From assembly GCF_003555545.1 (NCBI RefSeq), contig NZ_CP032157.1, positions 4,468,546 to 4,532,545 on the forward strand: DNA of 64,000 nucleotides, in the 5' to 3' direction. The position numbers and the translations under genes are program-made. The stretch comes from Paraflavitalea soli. GTDB lineage: Bacteria > Bacteroidota > Bacteroidia > Chitinophagales > Chitinophagaceae. The stretch's first letter is position 1. Every line of letters begins with the position of its first letter. Shown here in pieces: positions 42,847 to 51,953 of the stretch. The notes beneath the pieces were generated by a model. It was not told the origin of the DNA. It saw only the letters and a list, made by a program, of their open reading frames with translations, and did not search any database.

Positions 42847-45273
42847 TTATCGAATGAGTGTTATAATTCCTTTGTGGAGTATACTTTTGCCGGAAGTGTC
42901 ATCGAGGTAGGACACCATATATATATAGGAACCGGCAGGCTGTAATACGCCGGCGAGGTTGCCATCCCAGCCACGTGTGGGATCGGATGTCTGATATAGT
43001 AGCTGGCCCCAGCGGTTAAATACGCGAAGGCTAAAAATTTTAAGGCCGGTGGCATTGAGCACGCGGAAAGTATTATTCTGTCCTTTGCCGGGGGTAAAGG
43101 CATTGGGGATAGCGATCTTACAACTGCCTTTGGTGACCACTACCTCATCCCGCACAGTGCCACATTCGTTGGTCACGGATACGGAATAAATACCGGGTTC
43201 GGTGACGGTAAAGGAAGTTTGATCGCTTCCGTTTTGCCATGTATACGGTATCCCGTGGAGACCGGGTTCCAATACCAGTACCTGGCCGGGGCACATCACC
43301 TTATCAGGCCCCAGGTCAGGCCTGGGCTTTAATTTATAAGTAACAGTTACGGTATCGGAAGCACTACAACGGGCTTTACTGACCTCAACATAATAGGCGC
43401 CTTCTTTGTTGACCTGGTAGCGGGATTGGCTGGAACCATCCTGCCAACGAAATTGATCTCCTGCCTGGGTCACATCCAATAACCACACTGCGCCTTCGCA
43501 TAATACAGAATCATTGCCCAGGGAAAATACAGGTAGTGGCCGGATATCAACATGTATGCTATCGCGCCACGCGCATCCAGCCTGGTTCACTGCTTCACAC
43601 CAATACAGTCCACTGTCTTTTATTATGATGCTGTTGACCTTGGTACCATTACTCCATGAGTAATCATTGAATGATGCTGCAACACTTACTATGACCTGTT
43701 CTTTTTCACATACAGAGGTATCGTTGCCCAGGTTGAAAGTTGTAACGGGCCTGGTGGTCACACTGATGGAGTCTCTTGCAACACAACCATTGAGAGAAGC
43801 TTCCATCCAGTACAGGCCTTGTCCATTGATGGTATAAGAGCTGTTGGCAGAACCATCCTGCCAGAGATAATTGGCACCGGGAAATGGTGACTGCAACAGG
43901 AGGGGAAATGCATTGGCACAAAGGGCGGTGTCTTTACCCAGGTTGACGACGGGACGTGTTCGCCAGATAACCCTCACGGAATCCCTGTAAATACAATTGT
44001 TGTGCCTGATCTCTACCCAATAAAGCCCGGGGGCATTCATGACCAGGGAGTCGAGGGTTGACCCATCCTGCCAAAGATAGGTAGTGCCAGGCAAATTGAC
44101 CCTGGCCACTACCTGTTCCCCTTCGCATACTATTGTATCTTTTCCAAGCAAAGTTCTATTGTATCCTGCTACAAAGGCAGGCAATCCTACCCCGCTGATG
44201 GTGCCGGCTGGCAGGTTTACATATTGTTTTATATGCCTACATGCCCGCCCCACGCTATCAGGGTGGGTAATGGCGCCGAGGAATGGCTGTTGATCGTAGG
44301 CAATGTATATATTGCTGTCGGGCCCTAGTTGCATGGCACCAGCTGTATTGCCATATCCTGAATCAATGGCAATCCTGGAATCTGCAATATTGGGTGTATC
44401 GACTTTATATTGAAAAATATAATAGGCACCAGACCCATTGTTATTATATGATTCACTCGCGTACAACAGCTTTGAATTGGGTGAAAATTCTACACCGTAG
44501 GGACCGGTAATATTATTGGGATTGCCGGCAATGATGCGCGGGTTGGTGACTACACCGGTAGCAGCATTGAAATCAAACACTTCTACCACTGAGGTAAATC
44601 CTGCCATGGCCAGTTTATTGCCATCGGGTGAAGCTTTCAGGTAACCGATGGTATTAGTGATCCGGTTGGCTATATTGCCTGCTGCACTGATCTGTGGGGT
44701 GGTATTCAACCCTGCGCAGTTCACGGCGTATACATAAAACTCATCGCTGCCAAACTTGTGGGTAATGACCCAAATATCGTTGGTATTGAGGTGCTTTACT
44801 GCTGTCACCTTCTCGCATACAGGGGTTAGTAGGGGAATATTCTTTTGTGCAGCCACTACATCTCCCAATCCTCCGTTGAGCCTCATATCTACCAGGGAAT
44901 ACTGTAATCCTTTGGCTTCGGCCTCTTTTGCAACGGTGAAAATGTAGAACAGGGAATCATTGCCTGGATAACCGGTGATCAGGGCAGATTGGGTACAGAG
45001 GGTATCTCCATTAAGATTGGTCCCATTAGCCATCACCAGGTGACTTCTGTTCCATACGGTAATACCATCTGTATAAAAAAGCAGGTTGCCATACCGGTCG
45101 CTCATGGCAGAACACCCCTCCCAGCCACGTAAGCTGCCGGGTGTTGCTACCGGAGCGCCGCTACTAAAATTCAATCCTGCGTTGTAACCAAAAAACCAGT
45201 TGTTCATCTCCTGTTGTGCATGTGCCGATCGCATGCAGGTAATAATTATACAGAAAAGCAGGTATGCTTTCAT
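42847..45273 (-). CDS. T9SS type B sorted (gliding-motility C-terminal) multidomain surface protein
   Basis: 808 residues with signal peptide MKAYLLFCIIITCMRSAHAQ. The first 370 residues form a propeller-like part (NNWFFGYNAGLNFSSGAP; GNLLFYTDGITVWNR). Then come five repeats of about 80 residues beginning LGxDTxxC (LLGKDTIVC, NLGKDTALC, NLGNDTSVC, SLGNDSVLC, DLGPDKVMC) with YLWQDGS and GLYWxE motifs. The C-terminal 85 residues are the type B sorting domain (IPNAFTPGKGQNNTF; LRVFNRWGQLLYQTSD; AGSYIYMV). It is expected at the cell surface or released. It starts 25 bp after the dehydratase gene, so it may be the last gene of the polysaccharide operon. Confidence 0.9.
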   Translation of the reverse strand: MKAYLLFCIIITCMRSAHAQQEMNNWFFGYNAGLNFSSGAPVATPGSLRGWEGCSAMSDRYGNLLFYTDGITVWNRSHLVMANGTNLNGDTLCTQSALITGYPGNDSLFYIFTVAKEAEAKGLQYSLVDMRLNGGLGDVVAAQKNIPLLTPVCEKVTAVKHLNTNDIWVITHKFGSDEFYVYAVNCAGLNTTPQISAAGNIANRITNTIGYLKASPDGNKLAMAGFTSVVEVFDFNAATGVVTNPRIIAGNPNNITGPYGVEFSPNSKLLYASESYNNNGSGAYYIFQYKVDTPNIADSRIAIDSGYGNTAGAMQLGPDSNIYIAYDQQPFLGAITHPDSVGRACRHIKQYVNLPAGTISGVGLPAFVAGYNRTLLGKDTIVCEGEQVVARVNLPGTTYLWQDGSTLDSLVMNAPGLYWVEIRHNNCIYRDSVRVIWRTRPVVNLGKDTALCANAFPLLLQSPFPGANYLWQDGSANSSYTINGQGLYWMEASLNGCVARDSISVTTRPVTTFNLGNDTSVCEKEQVIVSVAASFNDYSWSNGTKVNSIIIKDSGLYWCEAVNQAGCAWRDSIHVDIRPLPVFSLGNDSVLCEGAVWLLDVTQAGDQFRWQDGSSQSRYQVNKEGAYYVEVSKARCSASDTVTVTYKLKPRPDLGPDKVMCPGQVLVLEPGLHGIPYTWQNGSDQTSFTVTEPGIYSVSVTNECGTVRDEVVVTKGSCKIAIPNAFTPGKGQNNTFRVLNATGLKIFSLRVFNRWGQLLYQTSDPTRGWDGNLAGVLQPAGSYIYMVSYLDDTSGKSILHKGIITLIR

Positions 45274-45298
45274 GATCTGGTCATAGGATTTACGTAGA

Positions 45299-47305
45299 CT
45301 AATAGGCTTCTGCCTGCTGCAAAAAGGCCTCCTTTAATGGAACATGATCCAATTCTTCAAATTCGGAATTGTTGCTTTTAAATTCCGGCACCAGTTCTTT
45401 CATCTTTTTAACCAGTGCATAATCATCTCCATGCCGGCTGATGCTGATGAGCTCTTCTATTTCCATTACGGCCTGATCGCAGCAGGGAACTACGCGGGCA
45501 ATTTTTATTTTGTCGTGGTGGGTAGGTAATGTCTTTTCTTCTCTGTTGAGCAACTCTTCGTATAATTTTTCGCCGGGGCGTAAGCCTGTATACTGTATCT
45601 TGATATCTTCTTCCGGCACCAGGCCTGCCAGGCGAATCATCTTCCTGGCCAGGTCTACAATCTTTACGGGCCTTCCCATATCAAATACAAATATCTCAGA
45701 TCCCTTACCCATGGTAGCTGCTTCCAATACAAGCTGCACGGCTTCGGGAATGGTCATAAAGAATCGGGTAATAAGGGGGTGGGTAACTGTGACGGGGCCG
45801 CCTGCTTCGATCTGCGCGCGAAAACGGGGGATCACAGAACCATTGGATCCCAGTACGTTGCCAAAGCGGGTGGTAATAAATTTTGTTTTGGAATGCATGG
45901 CATAAAAAATGAATTGCCTGCTCCAGGAGTTATAGATGTGTACGATGTCTTCAGCGGATTTGTTCTGTACAATATTGCTGAGGGATTGCACATACATTTC
46001 AGCGATCCGCTTGGAAGTACCCATTACATTGGAAGGATTGACGGCCTTGTCGGTGGAGATCATCACAAACTTGTGCACATTGAAGAATACGGCGAGATCG
46101 GCCACGATCTTGGTGCCCATCACATTGGTGAGAATGGCCTCAGCCGGGTTCTTTTCCATCATGGGTACATGCTTGTAAGCTGCTGCATGGAATACAATGT
46201 CGGGATGGTACTGTCTGAAGGGTATCTCCATGCGGTTTCGATCCCTGATGCTGGCAATGAATATCCTGATATTGATATCCGGGAATTTCTCTTCGATTTC
46301 CAGCTGCATTTCGTGCAGGTCGGATTCAGCCTGGTCGCAAAGGATCACGGTATGTGGTTTATAAGACAACACTTGCCGTACAATTTCAGCGCCAATGGAA
46401 CCAGCTGCACCAGTGATCAATATACGTTTACCAGATAACTCACTACAAATATTCTGGTCATTGATCACAATGGGTGCCCGCTGCAAAAGGTCTTCTATGC
46501 GCAGCTCCTGGATCTGCCTGATGCTTAGTTTGCCATATACCCACTGATCGGAAGGGGGCACGGTGAGTACCTTGATGCCCATCTGGAGGCATTTCTCGAT
46601 CACGGCCTTTTTATCCTCGCTGGTCAGCTGTTCATTCATCAGGATCAGCTTATCAATATTTTTCTTGATCTTCAATAAAGCGAGTGCACGAATATGGTAA
46701 ATCCTGACCTGCTGGATGTAGGAGTTGATACGGCTGGCATCGGTTTCAATAAATCCGGCTATCACAAATTTATTGGTAGGGCTAGATTCAATGGCCTGTT
46801 TAATAAGAATGGCTTCGGTATCGGCTCCATACACGAGCACATTCTCTTTGTGTGTGTTGGAGATGCGTTTTACATAGAAATAAAAGCCCCTTACCAGGGT
46901 ACGCATCATAATGAGCATGGAAGAAGCGATAAAAAAATTGACCACCAGTACGCCTGCAATATTCAGTGACCGGATATGATAACGCCGGGATACAAAAAAC
47001 TCGGTCACCACTGGGTAGATCAAACTCACCAGCAGTACGGCCATAAATATCCGCATCATGTCGTGGATATTGGAGTAGCGGATAATACCGGTGTGGATGC
47101 GCATCAGGTAAAAGATCAACAATGCGATCATGCCATACACGGCGGTGTAAATAAAAAAGTGTCCTCTTAATATTTCATGGAACTCAAATTGCTTTACAAT
47201 GAAATACGAGAGGGAGAAAGAGGCCCCGTTAATTGCCAGATCTACCAGCAATACAACCCATCTGGGCACTGACCTGGCGATAAAAAACAACTTCTTCATA
47301 ATCAT
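45299..47305 (-). CDS. membrane-bound UDP-sugar 4,6-dehydratase, WbpM/PglF/CapD family
   Basis: 668 residues, usual for the long membrane form. Four transmembrane helices (about 15-140) are followed by a first nucleotide-binding-like part and the catalytic SDR domain with ILITGAAGSIGAEIVRQVL (about residue 305) and the VMGTSKRIAE segment, where Met replaces the Tyr of ordinary SDRs as in WbpM and PglF. It should convert UDP-GlcNAc (or a relative) to the 4-keto-6-deoxy sugar. The aminotransferase encoded just upstream (8-bp gap) is the logical next enzyme, giving a 4-amino sugar for the polymer. Confidence 0.93.
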   Translation of the reverse strand: MIMKKLFFIARSVPRWVVLLVDLAINGASFSLSYFIVKQFEFHEILRGHFFIYTAVYGMIALLIFYLMRIHTGIIRYSNIHDMMRIFMAVLLVSLIYPVVTEFFVSRRYHIRSLNIAGVLVVNFFIASSMLIMMRTLVRGFYFYVKRISNTHKENVLVYGADTEAILIKQAIESSPTNKFVIAGFIETDASRINSYIQQVRIYHIRALALLKIKKNIDKLILMNEQLTSEDKKAVIEKCLQMGIKVLTVPPSDQWVYGKLSIRQIQELRIEDLLQRAPIVINDQNICSELSGKRILITGAAGSIGAEIVRQVLSYKPHTVILCDQAESDLHEMQLEIEEKFPDINIRIFIASIRDRNRMEIPFRQYHPDIVFHAAAYKHVPMMEKNPAEAILTNVMGTKIVADLAVFFNVHKFVMISTDKAVNPSNVMGTSKRIAEMYVQSLSNIVQNKSAEDIVHIYNSWSRQFIFYAMHSKTKFITTRFGNVLGSNGSVIPRFRAQIEAGGPVTVTHPLITRFFMTIPEAVQLVLEAATMGKGSEIFVFDMGRPVKIVDLARKMIRLAGLVPEEDIKIQYTGLRPGEKLYEELLNREEKTLPTHHDKIKIARVVPCCDQAVMEIEELISISRHGDDYALVKKMKELVPEFKSNNSEFEELDHVPLKEAFLQQAEAY

Positions 47306-47313
47306 TAGTGGCT

Positions 47314-48483
47314 TTAGTTAATGGTATTCACAGTAAGATCTTCGGATGTACGTTTCGAGGCAATGGTTTCATAGATGCGGGCTACTACCCTATTGAGTTC
47401 ATCGCCGGTGAGGTTGGAACCGGAAGGCAGGCACAAGCCTTTTTCAAAAAGCTGTTGGCAGGTATCATAGCCATAGTAAGGTGCCGCTTCAAATACGGGC
47501 TGCAGGTGCATGGGTTTCCAGAGCGGCCGGCAGTCGATATTATCTGCGGTAAGCGCTAAACGGATATCTTCTCTTGTAAACGGGCCGGCCTCAATCAACA
47601 CCACTGTGAGCCAGTGATTGGAATAGTAATCGTCGGCAGGCTCACGGGCGCATTGTATTTCCGGGATATGGCTGAATGCCTGCTCGTAAAAATGAAAATT
47701 GCTGCGGCGCTGGAAGATCCGCTGTGGCAATACTTCCATCTGGCCGCGGCCTATACCGGCACAGATGTTACTCATCCGGTAGTTGTAGCCAATTTGGGAA
47801 TGTTGATAATGGGGGGCGGGATCGAGCGCCTGGGTAGCGAGGAACCTTGCTTTGCGTACATATTCAACATTGGCGGATATAAGGGCGCCGCCACCCGAAG
47901 TAGTAATGATCTTGTTGCCATTGAAGGAGAAAATGGAGATATCACCAAAAGTGCCTACCTGTCTCCCCTCAAACGTAGACCCTAGTGCTTCGGCCGCATC
48001 TTCGATGACGGGTATCTTATAACGCCTGGCGATCCGCATGATCTCATCTATCTGAGCTGGCATTCCATAAAGATGTACTACGATGATGGCTTTGGGCTTT
48101 TTGCCAAGCCGTATCCGGTCGCAGATTGCCAATTCCAGGAATTGAGGACACATATTCCAGGTGGTCTCTTCACTATCTACAAACACGGGGGTTGCACCGA
48201 GATAAACAATGGGATTGGCAGAAGCAGCAAAGGTCATCGACTGGCAGATCACCTCATCGCCTGCCTGTACGCCCAATATCACCAGGGCCAGGTGCAGGGC
48301 AGCAGTGCCTGAGCTTAGAGCGGCTACTTCTACGTCTTCCTGTAAAAAATGCCGGAGGTCCTGTTCAAATCCATTTACATGAGGGCCCAGGGGAGCTATC
48401 CAGTTGGTAGCAAATGCCTCTTGTACATAGTCCAGTTCTTTGTCACCCATATGGGGCGATGAGAGCCATATCTTCTGATTCAT
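47314..48483 (-). CDS. DegT/DnrJ/EryC1 family PLP sugar aminotransferase
   Basis: 389 residues, full length. PLP-site elements are in order: ALSSGTAALHLALVILGV (phosphate-binding), VIEDAAEALGSTFEGRQVGTFGDISIFSFNGNKIITTSGGGAL with the Asp that contacts the pyridine nitrogen and the Schiff-base Lys in FNGNK, and IGYNYRMSN. It resembles PglE-type enzymes that aminate a UDP-4-keto sugar, consistent with the dehydratase encoded downstream. It overlaps the HAD gene by 4 bp. Confidence 0.93.
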   Translation of the reverse strand: MNQKIWLSSPHMGDKELDYVQEAFATNWIAPLGPHVNGFEQDLRHFLQEDVEVAALSSGTAALHLALVILGVQAGDEVICQSMTFAASANPIVYLGATPVFVDSEETTWNMCPQFLELAICDRIRLGKKPKAIIVVHLYGMPAQIDEIMRIARRYKIPVIEDAAEALGSTFEGRQVGTFGDISIFSFNGNKIITTSGGGALISANVEYVRKARFLATQALDPAPHYQHSQIGYNYRMSNICAGIGRGQMEVLPQRIFQRRSNFHFYEQAFSHIPEIQCAREPADDYYSNHWLTVVLIEAGPFTREDIRLALTADNIDCRPLWKPMHLQPVFEAAPYYGYDTCQQLFEKGLCLPSGSNLTGDELNRVVARIYETIASKRTSEDLTVNTIN

Positions 48484-49142
48484 AAAAGCTGTATTTCGTC
48501 AAATGAAGCAATCAGGTTGGAAGGATATGGTTGCCCGGTAAATGATTGGGCATGGATGTGGGTTCCATTGTCTTTGATGCAGCAGGTAATCCAGCCCAGC
48601 CTGGCGGGAGCCTCAAAATCTTTGGCAGTATTGTCACCGAAATAATAAAATTTACGACCTGGGTATTTGTCCTGGAAGTACCGGAAATTCTTTTCATCGG
48701 GCTTAGCAGATCCAAACTCTTCGGAAATGATCACATCGCTGAAGTAGTTGTCAAGCTGCAATGCTTTTAATTTGTTTCGCTGGGTAATACTTCTGCCATC
48801 AGTTATCAGGCCGGCAGGAATATCAAGCATCAATAATTGATCTAATAATTCGGCGGCCTCTCTCCTGAGCTTGATATCCGGCATATGATCCCGGTATTCT
48901 TTCAACAAATCGTCCATTGTCATCCCGGGCAAGGCTTCGTGGTACTGATGGATGAGCCACTGAAATACGTTTTCCCCGTTTGTGTACCGTTGCCACATGT
49001 CTTCGTAAACAGAGGTGCCGGTCAGGGGAGCCAGCCTGGCAGCAATGGCCCTGAATCCGGATTGTAGAAATGTGATCTCGGGAAACAGGGTATCATCCAG
49101 GTCAAATACAAAAAAACTGTTGGGTTTAATTCTTATTTGCAT
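48480..49142 (-). CDS. HAD-superfamily hydrolase
   Basis: 220 residues. Motif I is FVFDLDDTLFPE near residue 14, motif II LITDGRSITQRNKLKAL near 115, motif III/IV YYFGDNTAKDFEAPARLGW near 170. The cap is a helical insertion after motif I, so this is a type C1 phosphatase-like protein. Overlaps of 4 bp with the aminotransferase gene and 17 bp with the ATP-grasp gene show tight coupling. The HAD plus ATP-grasp pair is frequent in Bacteroidota polysaccharide loci; the substrate is unknown. Confidence 0.88.
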   Translation of the reverse strand: MQIRIKPNSFFVFDLDDTLFPEITFLQSGFRAIAARLAPLTGTSVYEDMWQRYTNGENVFQWLIHQYHEALPGMTMDDLLKEYRDHMPDIKLRREAAELLDQLLMLDIPAGLITDGRSITQRNKLKALQLDNYFSDVIISEEFGSAKPDEKNFRYFQDKYPGRKFYYFGDNTAKDFEAPARLGWITCCIKDNGTHIHAQSFTGQPYPSNLIASFDEIQLL

Positions 49143-50091
49143 GGATAATTACTTCATCGTCGTAACGGAGCATTAACAGCTGGTCTTCCCAATCGTCTGT
49201 ATAGGTGATCTCCTGCCCCTTAAAATATTCTTTGATAAGCCACAAAGGATAATTGGCGCCGGCGTGGTAACTGAGGGGATAACCACCGCCAAAGCGTGCG
49301 TTGATCTCGATAGCGGTCACCTTGCCGGTAGTCTTGTGCAGGAAAAATTGTGCCGTGAGGCAGCCTGTAGCTCCTTTTATATAGGCGAGTTTTTCCCGCA
49401 GGTAAGTAAGCATACCATTCTTACTGGTGATGCCTTTGTTGATCTCACCAGCACGCACCAGTATCCTTTTGCGCGGCACGATGCATTTTACATAGCCTCC
49501 TCTGTCGTAATACATATCAACGGTGTATTCATCATGGTCCTGTTTACCCAGGTACTCCATGAAAAGGAGGCGGTCGTCGTTGAGGTGGTGTTCACGCAGA
49601 TCAGCTTCGGTATGAATAATGTAGGTATCTGCGCTAAGGCTACCATTGTAGGGTTTGATGAACAAGGGAAATGTTGGCTGGTGTTTGTCAATGGCAGCCG
49701 GAACTGCTATGTCTCTTTGCTGAAAGAAAAGATTGATCTTTCTTTTATCACGGCATTGCTCAATAAAAGCAGGTTCAGAAATAATGATGTGGATGCCTTC
49801 TTTGCTGAATAAGGCTTTGTGCCGGGCCAACACCATCAATTCGGTATCTATGGTGGGTACGACCATTTTAATATCCTGGTGGTAGCATAGGGTGAGCAAT
49901 TCGTCGATGTATTCCGGATCGGTCACTTTCTGTACACGGAAGCAGGCATCGGCCACCTGGCATGCCGCACTTAATTCCGGGCACATATCGGTAGCGAATA
50001 CTTTATTGCCCGGATACAATTTCTGTAACTCTTTTTTGAAAGCCTTGACAAGGGAAACTCTTTGGCCTGCAGATGTAATCAGAATGTTCAT
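49126..50091 (-). CDS. ATP-grasp protein (carbamoyl-phosphate-synthase-like/PylC-like)
   Basis: 321 residues. An N-terminal Rossmann-like part (MNILITSAGQRVSLVKAFKKEL) precedes the ATP-grasp domain with FPLFIKPYNGS (ATP-binding Lys), LLFMEYLGKQDHDEYTVDMYYD and the metal-binding AIEINARFGGGYPLSYHAGAN. Such enzymes ligate a carboxylate to an amine using ATP. In sugar loci they are thought to attach an amino acid or similar group to an amino sugar, which would fit the aminotransferase nearby. That role is inference. Confidence 0.88.
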   Translation of the reverse strand: MNILITSAGQRVSLVKAFKKELQKLYPGNKVFATDMCPELSAACQVADACFRVQKVTDPEYIDELLTLCYHQDIKMVVPTIDTELMVLARHKALFSKEGIHIIISEPAFIEQCRDKRKINLFFQQRDIAVPAAIDKHQPTFPLFIKPYNGSLSADTYIIHTEADLREHHLNDDRLLFMEYLGKQDHDEYTVDMYYDRGGYVKCIVPRKRILVRAGEINKGITSKNGMLTYLREKLAYIKGATGCLTAQFFLHKTTGKVTAIEINARFGGGYPLSYHAGANYPLWLIKEYFKGQEITYTDDWEDQLLMLRYDDEVIIHANKN

Positions 50092-50705
50092 GTATTTTTA
50101 ACTCCTTTAAAAGCGGGCATGGTAGCATGTCCCTGCTGACTGATGCCCTCTGTTTTAAATACTTTTTTCAGGGTAAGGACTATGATCCTGCTATCCAGTT
50201 GCCAGCTGATATGGTCTACATACCATACATCCAGCTCAAACTTCTGTTCCCAACTAATGTCATTGCGCCCATTTACCTGGGCCCAGCCGGTAATGCCCGG
50301 TCTTACTTCATGCCTCCTGTTTTGTTGGGTGGTATACAATGGCAGGTATTCCACCAGCAATGGGCGTGGGCCAATGAGGCTCATATCGCCTTTTATTACA
50401 TTGATCAGTTGTGGCAGCTCATCCAGGGAGGTTTTACGAATGAACTTCCCCAGGGAGGTCAGCCGCACTTCATCGGGCAACAACTGGCCGGATGCGTTTT
50501 TGCGGTTGTTCATAGTCCTGAATTTCACTAACCAGAAAACGCGCCCATTTTTTCCGGGGCGTTGCTGAAAGAAGAAAGGCGATCCCTTATTCGATGCCCA
50601 CAGCAAGACGGTAATGAGCAGGAATAAGGGTGTAAACAGCAGGAACCCGAGCATGCTCACGATGCAATCGACGGGGCGTTTAATGTGATGATGATACAGT
50701 GACAT
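50088..50705 (-). CDS. polyprenyl-phosphate phosphoglycosyltransferase, PglC-like
   Basis: 205 residues, the small monotopic form. It has a single re-entrant membrane helix near the N terminus (IVSMLGFLLFTPLFLLITVLL), the active-site Asp-Glu in RKTSLDELPQLINVIKGDMSLIGPRPLLVEYL, and RPGITGWAQVNGRNDISWEQKFELDVWYVDH. It transfers a phospho-sugar from a UDP-sugar to undecaprenyl phosphate, the first committed step of the polymer. Likely substrate is the modified sugar made by the dehydratase and aminotransferase (inference). It overlaps the preceding GT4 gene by 26 bp. Confidence 0.93.
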   Translation of the reverse strand: MSLYHHHIKRPVDCIVSMLGFLLFTPLFLLITVLLWASNKGSPFFFQQRPGKNGRVFWLVKFRTMNNRKNASGQLLPDEVRLTSLGKFIRKTSLDELPQLINVIKGDMSLIGPRPLLVEYLPLYTTQQNRRHEVRPGITGWAQVNGRNDISWEQKFELDVWYVDHISWQLDSRIIVLTLKKVFKTEGISQQGHATMPAFKGVKNT

Positions 50706-51858
50706 GCTTATTCAATTGTTGCTGGTATTCGTTGAGCAAGAGGCCCCAGAAGTGTTTTTGATCATACCGGTCGGTAATCAATTGTCTTGCGTTGCTTTTC
50801 AAATGATTGTATAATGCCTTATTGGTCATTAATCGTTCCATCGCATCCCGGAGTGCAGGCATATCCTTTACGGGTATCACCAGGCCATTGTGCTCATGTT
50901 CGATGATCTCATTGCATCCATTGATATTGGTAACGATAGCAGGAACATGAAAACAACCAGCCTGCATGGGTACATTTGGAAAACCTTCCCTATAGGAGGG
51001 GAATACCAATACCTGGCTAATCATGAGCCAGGGACGAATGTCCTGTTGAAAATCTACCTGTATTATGGCTTCATTTGTTGCGATGGTATCCATTGTAGCA
51101 ACAGACAATGGATCAAGCCCGGGCTCATAAGGGCCAACCAGAAGCAGTTTTATACCTGGATATTGCGCGCGCAGTGCTGTAAAGGCTGATACCAATTCTT
51201 CAATACCTTTATCCCGTACCAACCTTCCGATAAAAACAAAAACAAAATCTTCCTCTTTCAAGGATAGATGCTCCCGCAATGTACCGGCAGCTATAGTCAG
51301 TGCTTCATTTTTTTGGAAGAAGTCGGTATCGATGCCATTACTACTGCCATTACCCAATACCTGTATTTTTTGAGCAGTACAAAATCCTTTATCCAGCAGA
51401 AAGGAAGCAAGGTTGCCGGAATTGGGATATATCCTGGTGGCACATGTATAGGTGAGGCGTTCAGCCCATTCCAATATTTTTTTTCTGAGGCCTTTGTTCT
51501 CCATCAGGGGCAAACCGGCCACTGTATGTAAGCGGATGGGAACGCCGGCCATCCTGGCTGCCATCATGCCCAATAGACCGGCTTTGGGGGTATGGGTATG
51601 TACAATAGCAGGATGTTCTTTTTTGAATAAGCGGTACAATCGCCACAAAGCTTTGAGGTCATTCACAGGAGTGATAGCTCTTGTCATTGCTACGGGCGCG
51701 GTGCGCACTCCCTCGGCCATACGCACTTCTTCCAATATAAGGCCAGGTGAGGAAACGGCGAGTACATCAAAGTGCGCAGACATAAACTTCAACTGCTGCC
51801 TGAGCAATACTTTAAGTGATATAGGTACGGTAGTAACGCGCACCAGTTTCGTCTTCAT
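50680..51858 (-). CDS. GT4 glycosyltransferase
   Basis: The start MKTKLVRVTTVPISLKVLLRQQL at 51858 gives 392 residues; the frame runs a further 101 codons upstream over the end of the next gene and is not coding there. GT-B fold: acceptor domain with HTHTPKAGLLGMMAARMAGVPIRLHTVAG, donor domain with FIGRLVRDKGIEELVSAF and PSYREGFPNVPMQAGCFHVPAIVTNINGCNEII. The second Glu of the EX7E motif is Gln, which I recall as normal for this subgroup. It probably adds the second sugar to the lipid carrier. Confidence 0.9.
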   Translation of the reverse strand: MKTKLVRVTTVPISLKVLLRQQLKFMSAHFDVLAVSSPGLILEEVRMAEGVRTAPVAMTRAITPVNDLKALWRLYRLFKKEHPAIVHTHTPKAGLLGMMAARMAGVPIRLHTVAGLPLMENKGLRKKILEWAERLTYTCATRIYPNSGNLASFLLDKGFCTAQKIQVLGNGSSNGIDTDFFQKNEALTIAAGTLREHLSLKEEDFVFVFIGRLVRDKGIEELVSAFTALRAQYPGIKLLLVGPYEPGLDPLSVATMDTIATNEAIIQVDFQQDIRPWLMISQVLVFPSYREGFPNVPMQAGCFHVPAIVTNINGCNEIIEHEHNGLVIPVKDMPALRDAMERLMTNKALYNHLKSNARQLITDRYDQKHFWGLLLNEYQQQLNKHVTVSSSH

Positions 51859-51953
51859 GATGATCTTACAGTTGGTGCGGTACTCATTCCCCGCATGGAT
51901 TGGTAAGCGTTGTATCCCGGGGGAATGAGCATCCGCTGAATTAATTAGAAGGC

